DNA of 64,000 bases from Salinisphaera sp. G21_0. GTDB taxonomy: Bacteria > Pseudomonadota > Gammaproteobacteria > Pseudomonadales > Endozoicomonadaceae. The stretch is taken from NCBI RefSeq assembly GCF_017744115.1, contig NZ_JAGHQW010000008.1, positions 88,609-152,608 of the forward strand, read 5' to 3'. Made by a program: the position numbers and the translations under genes. Below the pieces are notes generated by a model that did not search any database, had not been told where the DNA came from, and saw only the letters and a list, made by a program, of their open reading frames with translations. This document shows, piece by piece, positions 25,801 through 33,997 of the stretch. The first letter of the stretch is position 1, and every line of letters starts with the position of its first letter.

Positions 25801-27827
25801 CCGCCCTGGATATCCCGGCCTTTGACCGGCAGCCAACCACCCCGGATACCCGCCGCCTCAATCGCCTTGTATTCCGCCATGGATACCCGCTCATCTGCCG
25901 CCAGGGTATTGGGCAAGCGGGTGGTCAGCCAGGCAATACGATCGTGAATGGTCTGCCTTAACCAGCTGCGGTCACCGGGCAGGAAACCGCTGTGTTCGAT
26001 CAGCCGGTCCAGGGCCTGCCAGTCAACCTGGTGCAAGATATCTTTCAGGGTATGGCCCAGCAAGTCATCATCCAATTGCGCAAGGATATCGACGCAGGGG
26101 TTGTGGATGGGCAGCGAGTTCATGGGGGGTGCCTGAGGGTCTCGCAGTTTATTCAGCAGCATCGGCATGGAGGAAAAATCATCCGCTTTGGGGGCGGGGT
26201 CTGGTTTCTCAGGACATGGGTAGCGAGTCGCCATCCCGGCAAAGTCCCAGTGGAACATCACCGGTTCCCCTTCCGGGGTCAGTTCAATGCCCTCCCAGTC
26301 ACTGTTCACCATACTTTCGTTACCGACAATCACATTAATCAGCAGTAATCTGGCCCACTGTTCACAAGACAGGGAGCGCAGGGTCTCCTCCCCGCCTTTG
26401 AGTTTACCCTGCCATTGTTCGGGAACAGCACTGACCAGATAAAAATGACCCTGTTCCTGATGGACAAAGCTCTCGGGTACGGTGATGCCCAGCAGTCGGG
26501 CCAGGTTGCCCATCAGCCGCTGGTTTTGCGCACTTAGCTCACCGCTGGTCGGTTTGATGTAATAGACCTGTTGGCTGACGGGGTCGCTATACAGCCCCTT
26601 TGGCCAACTGCCCTGGCACTCTTTTATATCCGCACCGGGTGGGGTCAGTTGTGCCAGGGAGAAGGAGGGTTCCTGTGGTTTTGCCGGGTGTTCGGTGTAT
26701 GGGGAGATTAACTCCCGGATAACAGCGGACTGTTCACCTATGCTATGAAGCTGATAGCTGAATGGCGAAGGATGGTGTTCCCACTGTTTTTTCCTGTTTT
26801 CACACTTGCTGGCGGTACCGATGCTGAAGAAATGTTCGTGCTCTGTGGCGCTGTCCTGCAACTTGATCGGAAACCAGAGATCACCCTGCCTGGCAATCAC
26901 CCGGCAAACCTCTTCGGCCAGCGTGCGCCACTCTTTCCTCTGGTGATCATCCTGACAGGCGGCAAAACACTCCAGCTGGTCCATATAAAAACATTCCCTT
27001 ACCCGCATAACCTCCAGCGTATCCGCATCATGGAGCAGACTGCGCAGGGTCTGTATTACCTCTGGCAGATTCTGGCAGCCCTTGGGATTATCCTTGTGGT
27101 AAATCGCCTCGCCACACTGCCAGGCCAGGGACTGCTCGATGCCGCAGTTGCGCAGGTGTTCCATCAGGTTGTCAGCACTGGCCCGCTCCCACTCCTCCGT
27201 ATCGATCCCATCGCCTTCACGGCCGGTGTCGTGAAACAGACAGGCTTTGATCAGCAGTGGTACCATGTGGTCGGGAAATGTCAGTGCCTGGGGATCGCCG
27301 TATCGTTTACGCTGTTCCAGCAGGGCTACGGCCCAGATCGCCGTCCGGCAACTGTGCTGGACACCATGAACGGGGCGGGCAATGGTCTGGGCATCAGGTG
27401 AGAGACTTGATGGAAAATAATGCTTTAGCAAGGTCGTTTTCGGGATATCACTGGAGTCAATCAACGATTGATCAATGATCGGAAGATTGGACGACTCAGT
27501 TTCGGCTTTGGCTGTTTTCAGAGGGTTTTTTGTTGGCTCAATAGTTGGCGTTGCCAGTGCTGTCTCAGTGATTTTCACAGCCGGGTTATTAATGACTGCT
27601 ACTTCAGGCTCTGGCTTATTGGTGAAATCAAGATTGGCTTTCAAATGATTGGCAGAACCAATAACCGGCAGGATTACCTCTTCGCTTTTTCCAACTTCTC
27701 TGGCAAAGGCGGTGCCTGTCTTAACAAGTTGGTTAGATAAACTGACACAACGTTTATCAGATAACTCTTTTTCTTTTGTTCCATCTATTGATTTAAAGTC
27801 GAGTGTTTTAATACTGAGCGGATCCAT
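22848..27827 (-). CDS. Giant protein: SidE-like HD phosphodiesterase, kinase-like region, pentapeptide-like repeats
   Basis: 1659 residues with no signal peptide or membrane segment. A strong Shine-Dalgarno AGGAGGT lies 6 nt before the ATG. Residues about 150-330 form an HD-type domain: HGVQHSCR with His154 and His158, ACLFHDTGREGDG with His199 and Asp200, and LLHDADTLEVMR. This arrangement resembles the phosphodiesterase domain of Legionella SidE/Dup proteins, which process phosphoribosyl-ubiquitin. Residues about 405-545 look HipA/PI-kinase-like (VYYIKP, LLINVIVGNES, FHWDFAGMA), but the usual catalytic DxxxxN pattern is altered. Residues about 1270-1360 contain pentapeptide-like units (GIDFSSCSMNGTVLQSVKF). 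The rest is unassigned. A host-directed effector role is inferred. It sits between ypjD and the corC-like gene, which are adjacent in relatives. Confidence 0.8.
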   Translation of the reverse strand: MDPLSIKTLDFKSIDGTKEKELSDKRCVSLSNQLVKTGTAFAREVGKSEEVILPVIGSANHLKANLDFTNKPEPEVAVINNPAVKITETALATPTIEPTKNPLKTAKAETESSNLPIIDQSLIDSSDIPKTTLLKHYFPSSLSPDAQTIARPVHGVQHSCRTAIWAVALLEQRKRYGDPQALTFPDHMVPLLIKACLFHDTGREGDGIDTEEWERASADNLMEHLRNCGIEQSLAWQCGEAIYHKDNPKGCQNLPEVIQTLRSLLHDADTLEVMRVRECFYMDQLECFAACQDDHQRKEWRTLAEEVCRVIARQGDLWFPIKLQDSATEHEHFFSIGTASKCENRKKQWEHHPSPFSYQLHSIGEQSAVIRELISPYTEHPAKPQEPSFSLAQLTPPGADIKECQGSWPKGLYSDPVSQQVYYIKPTSGELSAQNQRLMGNLARLLGITVPESFVHQEQGHFYLVSAVPEQWQGKLKGGEETLRSLSCEQWARLLLINVIVGNESMVNSDWEGIELTPEGEPVMFHWDFAGMATRYPCPEKPDPAPKADDFSSMPMLLNKLRDPQAPPMNSLPIHNPCVDILAQLDDDLLGHTLKDILHQVDWQALDRLIEHSGFLPGDRSWLRQTIHDRIAWLTTRLPNTLAADERVSMAEYKAIEAAGIRGGWLPVKGRDIQGGQIGISQLLDANGQPITRMTLKLSQEAGSKLADNLALERGLHRLASQVKYVNHTLNVNYRDWRSELTSLANDCDGLANQLTNDKTRWCNEHHDTIDKTVVTLQDIVEKCRTALTADVPSIEKLPLIKIPLPAPEFPARVSSRTGEEVEAKVQLAEFSHGFAKLTGQSVSYLDQQQLDEGKLTASPVHGVELEADVCEGGSILFFPPNLPDALTFENQLIITFPGHDKSVVEALFRELAGLGIDGERPNTVDLEEQWLDALADFHGCLGDMNLAVAADINIPVNTSKKAFLKRLLNLSDEKLDCFNHSSIRAGRWVHYGPGFPHGIGADPARKFCPGHSINFSPDRLRSTKELVNESLENEAALISFGRRTQIGIKPSGNAAGMHFRINFNTELVFTRIMEIMQAENLADQSKKELTGAMSMVLQPEALRRLDTIFFKNHDHFSTCEYPELKSYIHNQKVIPQSTDDYQKLVQGDAGQETCFSNPLSLHDELNKLEISSPEDQQHLLHSLKKRYSHWPDGRPLEQLFQQSWSNCYHELTYKYSKVDENFRNLIKACGKESIQRLVEQNPHLLEGRLDSLDGLQLKGDYEIYGIDFSSCSMNGTVLQSVKFQNCTFNTEVLNRLTIENVSFVGCYFQGEPFSSSVLDNASFGPDTEFDGWVFESTNQLSQIIYKSCVNEQGEFNLAQWLEVMMNNHFLRRSSTPLDDLSRDILSQHMEEIIQDHPHQLIGMINEFLKIRFNNIDHAIGFIRNNQEFHTGKVKDLRDLFFDFKSVLLKEGNYPGGQKGPLNELINLEPDERNDLPSKVVLALILNIINLVMFPQFENEYMEFGVNVNNTDDHNNDRKNMSESGSQSRKNNTTSYPESDDLPLYNLNRYRANLCRYNLNNYRDYMDKLWKECSEEGKSAIAKHCLSQHNVAVRPQTTREFMKLLLTNNPEEKHWQDNYNANMAKHIKNQQACNQLITDHFGSWLRDRTVIDASLPTTI

Positions 27828-28094
27828 GCTTGTTACCTCCTCTGGCTATCCTGGCCGTTCTGATGTGATTAAGTCATATCGAATAATAATTTGGACAGTT
27901 CACCCAATAATTAGTTCCATCTACAGTCAAAGCGTCCAATGCACCTGTTGGCTTTTCCAGGTTTGGTAACCATACGAAGTCAGAAAAGTACAGGCTCACT
28001 TCATATTGGCAAACACCCGGGCTTGGGACTTCGCCCTGAAGCAGGTAAAATAGGTGGTTTTACCGCATTGGTTCTGACAAAAGGCGACAACTCG

Positions 28095-29351
28095 TTGAGT
28101 GAAGCACCCTTAAGCGCATTGATTGGCGCACTCGTTTTTCTTCTGCTGTTTTCTGCATTTTTCTCCAGTTCGGAAACCGGGATGATGGCCATCAATCGCT
28201 ATCGTCTCCGGCACCTTGCCCGCAAGGGTAACCGGGCAGCGAAAAGAACCAGCAGCCTGCTGGACAGGCCTGATCGACTGATTGGGGTCATTCTGATCGG
28301 CAACAATTTTGTTAACATTCTGGCCTCTGCCCTGGCCACCATTATTGCTGTCCGTCTCTGGGGAGACAGCGGTATTGCTATTGCCACCCTGGGGTTGACC
28401 TTTATTGTGCTGATTTTTGGTGAGGTGACGCCCAAAACCATCGCTGCCATGTATCCGGAAAAGGTGGCCTTTCCTGCATCCATGGTGCTGGTTCCTCTGT
28501 TGAAGGTGCTCTATCCGATGGTGGTGCTGGTTAACTGGATCTGCTCTTTGCTGATGAGGCCGTTAGGGATACGTCCGGGCCAGGAAGGTGAGGATCAGCT
28601 GACCAGTGAAGAATTGCGGACGCTGGTGAATGAGTCCGGTTTGCGCCTGCCGAAGAAGCGCCGTGGCATGTTGCTGGGCATTCTTGACCTGGAGAAAGTG
28701 CGGGTTGATGACATTATGGTACCCAGAAATGAGGTCTACGGTATCGATATTGAGGATGATATTAAAGAAATTATTCACCAGCTAAGGGATTGTCAGCATA
28801 CCCGCCTGCCGGTGTATCGCGGTGATATCAATAATATTGTCGGTATACTTCATATGCGCAAGATTGCCCGATTGCTGACGCTGGAAAAGGTCAACAAGGC
28901 AACACTGTTGCAGGAAACCGCTGAACCGTATTACGTTCCGGAATCTACGCCTCTGCATACCCAGTTGTTCAATTTCCAGAAGGCCAAGGAGAGAACTGCC
29001 CTGGTTGTGGACGAGTACGGCGATATTATGGGCCTGGTGACTTTGGAAGATATTCTTGAGGAGATCGTCGGTGACTTTACCACCGATGTTTCCGACAGCA
29101 GCCAGGATATTACGCCCCAGGGGGATGGCAGTTATATCATCGACGGCTCAGCCTCCATTCGGGATGTTAACAAGGCGCTGGGCTGGAATCTGCCAACGGA
29201 CGATGCCCGAACCATTAATGGCCTGATTACGGAAGAGATGGAAGCCATTCCCGAGGCCAGCGTGTGCTGGAAAATCAAGAATTGCCGTTTTGAGATCCTC
29301 CAGGTGAAAGATAACCGGATCAAGAGTGTCCGGATGTTTATGGCGAAATGA
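28095..29351 (+). CDS. CNNM/CorC-family membrane protein (DUF21-CBS-CorC_HlyC)
   Basis: Inner-membrane protein of the CNNM/HlyC-CorC group, linked to Mg/Co efflux. From the TTG at 28095 it has four hydrophobic segments in the DUF21 domain (SAFFSSSETGMMAINRYRL; GEVTPKTIAA). A CBS pair follows (VDDIMVPRNEVYGID to TALVVDEYGDIMGLVTLEDI), then a CorC_HlyC domain (GSYIIDGSASIRDVN to RMFMAK). The frame is open further upstream to ATG 27939, but those residues are not family-like and would overlap the divergent promoter, so a TTG/GTG start is likely. It is the expected ypjD neighbour, displaced by the 5-kb insertion. Confidence 0.88.
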   Translation: MSEAPLSALIGALVFLLLFSAFFSSSETGMMAINRYRLRHLARKGNRAAKRTSSLLDRPDRLIGVILIGNNFVNILASALATIIAVRLWGDSGIAIATLGLTFIVLIFGEVTPKTIAAMYPEKVAFPASMVLVPLLKVLYPMVVLVNWICSLLMRPLGIRPGQEGEDQLTSEELRTLVNESGLRLPKKRRGMLLGILDLEKVRVDDIMVPRNEVYGIDIEDDIKEIIHQLRDCQHTRLPVYRGDINNIVGILHMRKIARLLTLEKVNKATLLQETAEPYYVPESTPLHTQLFNFQKAKERTALVVDEYGDIMGLVTLEDILEEIVGDFTTDVSDSSQDITPQGDGSYIIDGSASIRDVNKALGWNLPTDDARTINGLITEEMEAIPEASVCWKIKNCRFEILQVKDNRIKSVRMFMAK

Positions 29352-29438
29352 ATACTCTCTTTTTTTGACAGAATGGGAAACTTTATGCAAACACCATAGT
29401 CAGAGTTCAGGTAAATAAACTTAAGTAAGGTTGAGGTT

Positions 29439-29882
29439 ATGAATGCAACAGGCTGTATGGCAACTACTCGAAGTGTTCTTTCGGAAATTACGCCAGCGCA
29501 GAAGAATGCTATTGAATATGTGGCTTTAAGCGGTGGTATGATCTGCGCTGGATGTGGCGCTGGTGCAACATCCGCGTATCTGATCACTTTGTGTACAAAT
29601 GCTGGAATCCTGAAAGCATTATGTCTGGGTGGTGTTGGTGGTGGCTGTGCGACTTGTGCGGCTTTAGTGGCTGAAGATTTACTCTGGTACCGTAGTATAT
29701 CTGTGCCTGATGAAGCCACCCCCAATCAATTGCCAGTGGTGAATCAGCCAGGAAGTACCTCGGTGCTTGACGTAAGCCAGGCTAATGAAGCTCTCAATAG
29801 TGGTGTTTGCTGTGAAGGCGAGGACCAAAAGACAAAAGGTGCAGCTAACCTCTATTGTTTCGACGGAACCGCTGCCCTATAA
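29439..29882 (+). CDS. Small Cys/Gly-rich hydrophobic protein
   Basis: 147 residues. A central Gly/Ala/Cys-rich hydrophobic stretch (about 30-85; GMICAGCGAGATSAYL and GGVGGGCATCAALVAEDLLW) could form two membrane hairpins with several Cys-x-x-Cys pairs. The C-terminus is hydrophilic. AAGGTTGAGG precedes the ATG at a plausible distance. The family is not recognised and no function is offered. It follows the CorC-like gene by 87 bp on the same strand. Confidence 0.6.
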   Translation: MNATGCMATTRSVLSEITPAQKNAIEYVALSGGMICAGCGAGATSAYLITLCTNAGILKALCLGGVGGGCATCAALVAEDLLWYRSISVPDEATPNQLPVVNQPGSTSVLDVSQANEALNSGVCCEGEDQKTKGAANLYCFDGTAAL

Positions 29883-30001
29883 AGAGTCGCCCTTTAAGAA
29901 GATAAATTAGAGTGTATTTGCCCAATAATCTGTGAATCCTTTTGGCGTATTTACTCGTAAAGCCTGATAATAGCTATTCATAATAAGGCAAAGGGTTCGC
30001 C

Positions 30002-30577
30002 ATGAAAAAAAATGGAGTCAGGTTCTACGTTGCCGGTCTTTCCAACGTAGCCATTTTGCTGGTTCTTTTGATACCCCTGTTTTCTGCAAAGAGTTTTGCC
30101 CGGGACACTATAAAAAATGATAAACAGGATTATCCTGTCTGGGAGCAGTGGCAGACGGTTGGGCATTCAACCTTGAAATGGGGCTTATGGGATATTTACG
30201 ATGCCCAGTTGAAAACGCCCTCCGGCCGTTATGACATTGCTGAACCCGCTTCCACTGATGTGGCGCTGCTTATCGACTATCGACGAAAGATCAGTAAAAA
30301 ACGGTTGCTTTCGGCAACAGACCAACAGTGGGCTCACCTCGGGGTATCCCGGGAGAATAGAAAACGCTGGCTTAAGCAACTCAGCAAAATATGGAAGGGC
30401 GTTCGTGCGGGTGATCGCCTGGTCTTTGTGCTGTCGGCATCCGGCGGACGTTTTTATTTCGGCCACCGTTTTCTGGGCAGGATTGACGATGTGCAGCTGG
30501 CCAGAACCTTTATGGATATCTGGCTTTCAGACAATACAGCCTACCCGGAACTTCGGCAACAACTTATCGGGAAATAG
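30002..30577 (+). CDS. Chalcone-isomerase-like periplasmic protein
   Basis: 191 residues with an N-terminal hydrophobic signal ending near KSFA/RD. The body matches the bacterial chalcone isomerase-like family: WQTVGHSTLKWGLWDIYDAQ, LLIDYRRKISKKRLL, GDRLVFVLSASGG, LARTFMDIWLSDNTAYPELR. These proteins keep the fold, but flavonoid isomerase activity is not expected; the role is unknown. The last codons (LIGK, TAG) are directly followed by a dispersed IS-end-like motif. Confidence 0.85.
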   Translation: MKKNGVRFYVAGLSNVAILLVLLIPLFSAKSFARDTIKNDKQDYPVWEQWQTVGHSTLKWGLWDIYDAQLKTPSGRYDIAEPASTDVALLIDYRRKISKKRLLSATDQQWAHLGVSRENRKRWLKQLSKIWKGVRAGDRLVFVLSASGGRFYFGHRFLGRIDDVQLARTFMDIWLSDNTAYPELRQQLIGK

Positions 30578-30612
30578 GGAATTGTCCCGAAATTATTTCG
30601 TGACAATTACTG
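30578..30612 (+). repeat. Dispersed IS-end-like motif, copy a
   Basis: GGAATTGTCCCGAAATTATTTCG begins at the base after the TAG stop of the chalcone-isomerase-like gene. Related copies lie at 34911-34934, 50262-50290, 53364-53388, 59340-59362 and 60740-60763. Confidence 0.6.
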
Positions 30613-30655
30613 ACGCCCATTCAAAAGTTACAGATTGCTCGGTCGATGATAGCTA

Positions 30656-33600
30656 ATGATGGAATTCATTAGTCTATTTTCTATGAACAATAAAACTGTT
30701 TTCTTTTATCTTGGTGTTGTCTTATGTGGGCTTTCCCGGTTTGCAGATGCTGACGTGTTAACAGATATCTCAGACGCATCGATCGGGAAGTTGCTCAGAT
30801 CCCATCAGATTACCGGCACACCTGAACCGGATACACCTTTGGAGCCGTTTACCTCTCCGGTGGTGAAGTTAGGCAAAAAGTTATTTTTCAGCCCCGATTT
30901 AAGCCTCAGTGGCACAGTGTCCTGTGCCACTTGCCATCATCCCCAAACCGCTGGCGGTGATGGCCTGGCACTGCCTGTCGGTGTGATCGTTAACGACCAC
31001 AGGCTGTTCGGGCAAAAGCGGCTGGATGCCCTGAAAGGTTTATATCCGGACCAATACGAAGAGCTGCTGATCCCCAGAAACTCACCGACGGTATTTAATG
31101 CATCGCTGTACAGAGAGAATCTATTCTGGGATGGCCGTTTGCAGTACCTTCAGGAAGCGTTACCCGATGCTGTTATGGCCTCACCTTCCTGTGGTGTTGG
31201 TGGTAATGGACGGCTGGTGCGTCTTGGTAATGGCTATTCCAATTTGCGACCGGAATGCTATGAGGAGAAGAACCTGTTGCAGGCACAGGCCCGGCTACCG
31301 ATGGTCTCGCCCTTTGAAATGAAGGGCTTGAAAGATGCCCACTACAATAACCATGAACTCTATGAAGTCATCATACAACGACTTCAGTCTAACCCGCAGT
31401 GGTGCAGTGCTTTCCGGCAGGCTTTTGCTGATTCAGAAGCAGCCACCTGCAAAGAGATGATCCATATCGACCGGGTTACCGAGGCATTATCCAGGTTTCA
31501 GGGGCACCTGGTGTTTATCGATAATGCTTTTTTTCGTTACGTAAAAGGAAAGGGGGATTTGACGCCCCTGGAAAAAGAGGGGTTGAAGCTTTTTTTTACG
31601 CCACTGGTTCGCAATGGTGCCGGTTGCGCGGGGTGCCACAGTGGCAATAATCTGTCCGATGAGCAGTTTTATAATATTGGTGTTGCGCCTTACGGACGGG
31701 GAGCTAATGGACGCGGTCTGGACTACGGTCGTAAAAATTTCAATTTCAGGCAGATACCCTATTCGTTCCGTACCCCAAGTCTGCTTAATGTTGCTTTGAC
31801 CGGGCCTTATTTTCACAATGGCTCAGCCGGGTCACTTTACCGGGTAATAGAGGCACATACGCTGCAATGGCAACACCTCCAGATGGGTGACAGAAAAAAT
31901 GAGTCGCCAATCGTTCGGACTATCCGCAGTATCGCCACGCAATCCCCGGATTACCTGAAGTTGCCTTACCAATTGGAACCGTCCAGGATCAAGGCATTAA
32001 TTGCATTTCTTAACACATTGACAGACTCGTGTGTGAATAAACGTCAGTGTATGGAGTATCTGGTAGACCGGCAGCCTATTATCACGGAGCTGGAAAAAAC
32101 AGATGATGTAAAGCAATCGTTGCTGCCTTTGGTTCAAGCGCCAGAATTATCAGAACAGGCGGTGGCAACACCTCCCGTGCAAGGCTGTGCAGGAAATACC
32201 ACGGACATAAAATCTGTTGATGTTACTGCCACGCCGTTAACGAATATCACTCAGTCCAGCGATCTGGACCATCAGCGGGTTATTGGTCTGATTAAGCCCG
32301 GATGGTTAATGGATATCGTCAATTGGTCTGGCGTGTCTGCATTTGATATTGATAACGATTGCCTGGATGACTTGATTTTCAATGATAATCAGGGAAATGT
32401 CATCGTCTACTACCAGCAGCCATCCGGTGGGTTTCGAAAAGAGGTGCTGCAGCTTCCCGATATCAATACAGGCGGTGCCATTACTCCGCTGGTGGCGGAT
32501 ATTGATGGTGACTACAAGGCAGACCTCTTTCTCGGGAACAGTGGCCGTTATTTTCCCCAGATTATTTTTAATATGGTCGAAGCTCCAACATCCATGGTGT
32601 TGAACAATGTTAAGGGTCCGACGTTAAACGCCAGTTTTGGTGATCTTGATCAGGATGGGCATCTGGATATGGTGATGGCCTTCTGGCGTACCTACAAGTC
32701 AGCACGTCAGCCACAGGTGTGGCGTAATCATGGCTATCGTAACCTGAGGCCGGAGGGTATCGTCTATCCTGGCCTGAGGCACAGCTATGGTGATGTCATG
32801 CTTGGGGATGGTGTGATTAATCAGCAGCATGAGCTGCCATTGTTTGGCGATAGTGATTTTACCTTTACCCCCAATATGGTTGATTTTGATAATAATGGCA
32901 CCACGGATGTGCTCCTGACAGCGGATTTTTTTACTTCTCAACTCTGGCAATCAACGTCTGAAGGCTTGAAAGATGTCACGGATATCAATGTCATTAATGG
33001 CAGTTTTGGCATGGGTGCCGCCATCGCCGATTTTGATAATGATGGCGATATGGATTGGTTTGAGAGCAGTATTTACAGCCCTGAGAAGAATAAGAGATAT
33101 ACCGGAAACCGGCTGTATGAAAACTCAGGAAATTTTAACGTCAGCGATGCTACGGAAAAATCAGGTTTGCGAAAAGGTGGGTGGGGCTGGGGCAGTTGTG
33201 CCGCTGATTTTAATAATGACGGGTTGCTGGATATTTTTCATGTCACCGGTTACGGAGCCATTCCTGAAACAGCTGATTTCAACTCTGAACAGGAAAGGCA
33301 GTTGCAACTTAAGTTTTTGCAAAGCCACGATGCATTTAATAACGCCAGACCAAGGCTGTTTATTAACCGGGGTGGCATGACATTTTCAGATGAGTCCGCC
33401 GCGTGGGGGTTAACCGAGGTGAATGATGGCCGTGGCATTGTCTGCTTCGATTATCAGCAGGATGGCGATATTGATATTGTCATCAGCAACTGGGAAGGCA
33501 GGCCAACGTTCTATCGCAACAACAATACAGACAACAATGACTGGCTATCGGTAAAGCTGGTGGGTTTGCCGGGAAATACCGAGGCGTTGGGAGCCAAGCT

Positions 33601-33823
33601 CTATCTGCATACTGATCAGGGGGTGCAGTATCGTGAGTTGCGCTTTGAGAACAACTACGTATCCGCCAACCCCAGGCAGTCTCACTTTGGCCTGGGGCGG
33701 GATAGGAGCATTGACAAACTGGTGATTGAGTGGCCTGCACCTGACCGTGAATCAACAATAATAACCACGCCGGACAAAAACCAGCGACTGGTTATCCATC
33801 ACCCGGCCCTGGAACAAAACTAA
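30656..33823 (+). CDS. Di-haem MauG/CcpA-type peroxidase fused to FG-GAP and ASPIC/UnbV domains
   Basis: 1055 residues, exported (hydrophobic N-terminus ending around RFADA/DV). Residues about 60-480 are a bacterial di-haem cytochrome c peroxidase/MauG domain, with haem motifs CATCH (Cys90, Cys93, His94) and CAGCH (Cys324, Cys327, His328), plus family stretches LGKKLFFSPDLSLSGTVSC and RTPSLLNVALTGPYFHNGS. Residues about 540-920 hold six to seven Asp-rich FG-GAP/VCBS units (DIDGDYKADLF, DLDQDGHLDMV, DFDNDGDMDWF) that bind calcium in beta-propellers. The C-terminus matches ASPIC/UnbV (WLSVKLVG...HFGLG...VIEWP). The start may be ATG 30656, 30659 or 30683. It may oxidise a surface substrate recognised by the propeller; that is inference. 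Confidence 0.88.
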   Translation: MMEFISLFSMNNKTVFFYLGVVLCGLSRFADADVLTDISDASIGKLLRSHQITGTPEPDTPLEPFTSPVVKLGKKLFFSPDLSLSGTVSCATCHHPQTAGGDGLALPVGVIVNDHRLFGQKRLDALKGLYPDQYEELLIPRNSPTVFNASLYRENLFWDGRLQYLQEALPDAVMASPSCGVGGNGRLVRLGNGYSNLRPECYEEKNLLQAQARLPMVSPFEMKGLKDAHYNNHELYEVIIQRLQSNPQWCSAFRQAFADSEAATCKEMIHIDRVTEALSRFQGHLVFIDNAFFRYVKGKGDLTPLEKEGLKLFFTPLVRNGAGCAGCHSGNNLSDEQFYNIGVAPYGRGANGRGLDYGRKNFNFRQIPYSFRTPSLLNVALTGPYFHNGSAGSLYRVIEAHTLQWQHLQMGDRKNESPIVRTIRSIATQSPDYLKLPYQLEPSRIKALIAFLNTLTDSCVNKRQCMEYLVDRQPIITELEKTDDVKQSLLPLVQAPELSEQAVATPPVQGCAGNTTDIKSVDVTATPLTNITQSSDLDHQRVIGLIKPGWLMDIVNWSGVSAFDIDNDCLDDLIFNDNQGNVIVYYQQPSGGFRKEVLQLPDINTGGAITPLVADIDGDYKADLFLGNSGRYFPQIIFNMVEAPTSMVLNNVKGPTLNASFGDLDQDGHLDMVMAFWRTYKSARQPQVWRNHGYRNLRPEGIVYPGLRHSYGDVMLGDGVINQQHELPLFGDSDFTFTPNMVDFDNNGTTDVLLTADFFTSQLWQSTSEGLKDVTDINVINGSFGMGAAIADFDNDGDMDWFESSIYSPEKNKRYTGNRLYENSGNFNVSDATEKSGLRKGGWGWGSCAADFNNDGLLDIFHVTGYGAIPETADFNSEQERQLQLKFLQSHDAFNNARPRLFINRGGMTFSDESAAWGLTEVNDGRGIVCFDYQQDGDIDIVISNWEGRPTFYRNNNTDNNDWLSVKLVGLPGNTEALGAKLYLHTDQGVQYRELRFENNYVSANPRQSHFGLGRDRSIDKLVIEWPAPDRESTIITTPDKNQRLVIHHPALEQN

Positions 33824-33832
33824 ATCATCCCT

Positions 33833-33997
33833 TAAGTAGCTGGCCATATGGAATCGAATATTTCTGGCTACTTGGGCTGGTACTATGCGAGGCACAACGG
33901 AGGGAGCATAGCCGTAGCTATGTGACCGGAGTTGTAACGAAGCAGAGTGCCAGCACAAGTAGCCAGAAATATATGATTTCATATGGTTAGCTACTTA
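33833..33997. mobile_element. 165-bp MITE, copy 1
   Basis: Imperfect terminal inverted repeats of about 40 bp begin TAAGTAGCTGGCCATATG and end CATATGGTTAGCTACTTA. Near-identical copy 2 lies at 43069-43233 and has the same length. TA at both ends suits insertion at a TA dinucleotide, as for IS630/Tc1-like transposases. There is no coding capacity. The right arm contains the TAG stop of the leftward NUDIX gene (33991-33993). Confidence 0.85.

Noticed and set aside
27939..28094. N-terminal extension of the CorC-like protein from ATG 27939.
   Set aside because: The added residues do not match the family, whose members start just before the first membrane segment, and they cover the divergent promoter region.
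33833..33997. The repeated inverted-repeat element considered as a bidirectional terminator or structured RNA.
   Set aside because: An equal-length, near-identical copy at 43069-43233 with TA at both ends fits transposition better; no T-tract.
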